Shown: positions 62,263 through 64,000 of the stretch, piece after piece
Layout: the number at the start of each line of letters is the position of its first letter
How positions within the stretch are numbered: the stretch's first letter is position 1
Assembly: GCA_029948255.1 (NCBI GenBank)
Contig: JALIZF010001801.1
Span: 620,001 to 684,000, forward strand
Length of the DNA: 64,000 nucleotides
Source: Telmatactis stephensoni
Taxonomy: Eukaryota > Cnidaria > Anthozoa > Actiniaria > Isophelliidae
Direction of reading: 5' to 3'
The notes under the pieces: generated by a model
What the model was told of the DNA's origin: nothing
Databases searched by the model: none
What the model saw: only the letters and a program-made list of their open reading frames with translations
Made by a program: the position numbers and the translations under genes

Positions 62263-63201
62263 TCAATGAATTACTGTAAAGTATGATGACAACACTTCTT
62301 CTCCTTCATAAATCTTTCTTGTTGAAACCAGAGCAACAGTCCTGACAAAGGCTTGTTCTTGTCCAATATTTTCAGCTCCATACCACACATTTGGAATATA
62401 TTTTAGCAAATGAATTGGCATTGACTTAATGAATATATCAAGTTCTTGGTAGGCTACATTAGCAGGAAATGTTCTTGATGCATTATTTGCATATTGACCA
62501 ACAGACAAGGGATTTAAATGTGTGTTGTTCAACCAGGAAAAGTCACAGGTTTTATAAGGTCCTATCTGATCTCGCATCCCACTGGATCTGTAAAATATAC
62601 ATAAATTAGATACAGTTGTAAATCTCCATAAATTCATGTTTTTGTAGTCATTCAATGGAATTGGTCCAGATTGGAATGCAATGGATCCAAAGTAAGTTGG
62701 GTTTGATACTGCAAGAGCAAGCTCTATAATCAGATCAAAATCTCACTTCTTGATCCTTTGGAATTCAATGAGTTAGAATTAAACATCTTGAAATCAACAA
62801 ATATATCAGCACGAGGTGCACTCATTCAATTGCTGTACTACATTCAACTACCTGTAAATATACTTTGAAATCCCACGATCATTTCCATCAATAAGTATAC
62901 CGTCAATACACCTGAATACAAACTGATTAGAGATAGACTGCAATAGGATAGGTTCATGTGGCCAGTAGATTGTCCCTGGATACAATGCAACAAGACTTCC
63001 CCTGGGTACCTCCCCTTGGGCAACAAAAAGTCCTTCTCCTCCCCCAGTCAGTAGGCTTGGTCTTCTCTCTACTTGATATCCATATATTTTTGTCATAACT
63101 TGCAAAGCCTGTTGTCTTTGTTGATCTTCATCAATAACTTGAGGCCCATGGTCATGTAACGCTTGAAGAAGAGTTGTACAAAGAATGTAGTAATTTGTCA
63201 T
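62263..63201 (-). CDS. SETD9: SET domain-containing protein 9
   Basis: Exon 1 (63201-62852) and exon 2 (62587-62263) join in phase 2 across a 264-bp intron, giving 224 residues. Recognisable SETD9 blocks: GGGEGLFVAQGEVPRGSLVA, LYPGTIYWPHEPILLQSISN, FVFRCIDGILIDGNDRGISK, NPLSVGQYANNAS (the SET asparagine region) and ALVSTRKIYEGEEVLSSYFT. The SET fold suggests lysine methyl transfer, but SETD9's substrate is not established. An in-frame stop lies just upstream of ATG 63201, so this looks like the true start, making the protein about 75 residues shorter at the N-terminus than the vertebrate form. A further upstream exon cannot be excluded. Its last exon converges on METTL4. Confidence 0.9.
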
Positions 63202-63679
63202 TAGGGATTATATTGTCTTGTGACAGGCTGGGTACTTCTCTTACTGTCCTATTACGAAAATGCAGTCAGTTTTTAAAATTTGGAAACAACATAATATACA
63301 GCGTAAAAAAACACAACTATCAAAAGTTTGAAGTTATTTGACAAAGAAACAGGCTATAGCTAGCCAATTTTTCTGTAATTATGCATATATCTTTACAAAT
63401 AATATATGCATAGTGTACATACAGACCTGTTTTTTAAATTCAAGGCAATCCATGGAACGAACCGATATTTATAAGAATTCCACCATTTCAGCCATTTGTT
63501 CATTATCACTGTATGAGCCAACGAACAGTTGTTTATAAGGACAGCGGTAGCAGCTTTATCACCAGACCCCTAACGGTTCAGTTTGGAACGCCTGTTTGCA
63601 CGTGGTAAAATATTGCGAAAAAAACGTATGAAACAAAACTGTTCGTTTATAAACAAATTTTGGACTGAATAAACGAACA

Positions 63680-63743
63680 ATGCCTAAAGTAAAGGCAGAG
63701 AAAAAATCAAGGAAACACAACGAAAGCCAACCGTACCAACAAG
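63680..63743 (+). CDS. First coding exon of an unidentified basic protein
   Basis: ATG in good context encodes MPKVKAEKKSRKHNESQPYQ, then Q, ending at G|GTAAAA. The Lys-rich start is typical of nucleolar and ribosome-biogenesis proteins (a bystin-like start is one possibility), but 21 residues are too few to name it. The rest of the gene lies beyond or near the window edge. Divergent from SETD9, with about 480 bp between starts. Confidence 0.5.
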
Positions 63744-64000
63744 GTAAAATTCAATGGCGAAAATAGTTGAATTGCATTAGAGGAAAACTAATGAAGTATG
63801 CTTGGTGTTAATAGGGCTGCGTTTTCAGACTGAACATGGTCAACACATCTTAAAGAATCCCCTGATTATCACGAGTCTTGTCGAAAAGGTAAAGATTTAT
63901 ACTGGATTGATGTTTAATAATGATTCAATAACGCTGAAAGAAAATACAATCGTTAATGAGAACGTTAAAAAATTTACTGATAAATCATTATTTTTAAGCA
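63744..64000. other. Window edge, no further exon recognised
   Basis: A TTTTCAG acceptor-like site at about 63823 is followed by a sequence that hits a stop in the phase left by the exon at 63743. Nothing else stands out. Confidence 0.3.

Overview
The window looks like nuclear DNA from an animal, most consistent with an anthozoan cnidarian (coral-like). It is AT-rich, its genes are split by GT-AG introns, it carries metazoan orthologues (MRPL55, METTL4, SETD9), a class-A GPCR pair and a secreted PAN/EGF/PA14 protein, and it is crowded with short inverted-repeat transposons. No 16S-like rRNA, operon, CRISPR array or bacterial feature is visible. The species call is inference; the gene families are read from the translated exons.

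Layout. 2.1-2.6 kb (minus): a secreted J-domain protein with a frame break inside the J domain. 5.5-8.9 kb (plus): MRPL55, assembled from five phase-compatible exons, with an ATCGAT-rich fold-back element and other MITEs in its introns. 9.1-9.4 kb: a Penelope-type fragment that folds as a hammerhead ribozyme. 12.5-15.1 kb (plus): a secreted PAN / fibrinogen-N / EGF / PA14 gene. 16.6-20.4 kb (minus): a type II membrane glycosyltransferase-like gene. 21.8-23.4 kb: a 5'-truncated non-LTR retrotransposon. 24.8-26.7 kb: a 1.85-kb inverted-repeat element with 14-bp minisatellite arrays and an 11-bp target duplication. 27.4-28.4 kb: a non-LTR tail and a nest of TA-flanked MITEs. 29.1-31.65 and 43.8-46.25 kb: two copies of a duplicated segment, each with a two-exon GPCR. 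32.1-37.6 kb: a Gypsy-type LTR element lodged inside an antisense non-LTR element. 38-43 kb: gene-poor DNA with several palindromic elements. 47.4-49.4 kb: a terminal-inverted-repeat element containing a Penelope fragment that is itself split by a TTAA element. 50.4-53.0 kb (minus): a non-LTR 3' fragment and an uncharacterised low-complexity gene. 55.5-61.4 kb (plus): METTL4, with an intronic TTGA microsatellite of about 0.92 kb. 62.3-63.2 kb (minus): SETD9. 63.68 kb (plus): first coding exon of a further gene.

The host genes do not form one pathway. MRPL55 belongs to the mitochondrial ribosome, METTL4 is an N6-adenine methyltransferase and SETD9 a SET-domain protein; METTL4 and SETD9 converge tail to tail. 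The most distinctive content is mobile: many elements can be delimited to the base by their target-site duplications (TA, TTAA, 5, 7, 9, 10, 11 and 13 bp), and several are nested two or three deep, giving a readable order of insertion.
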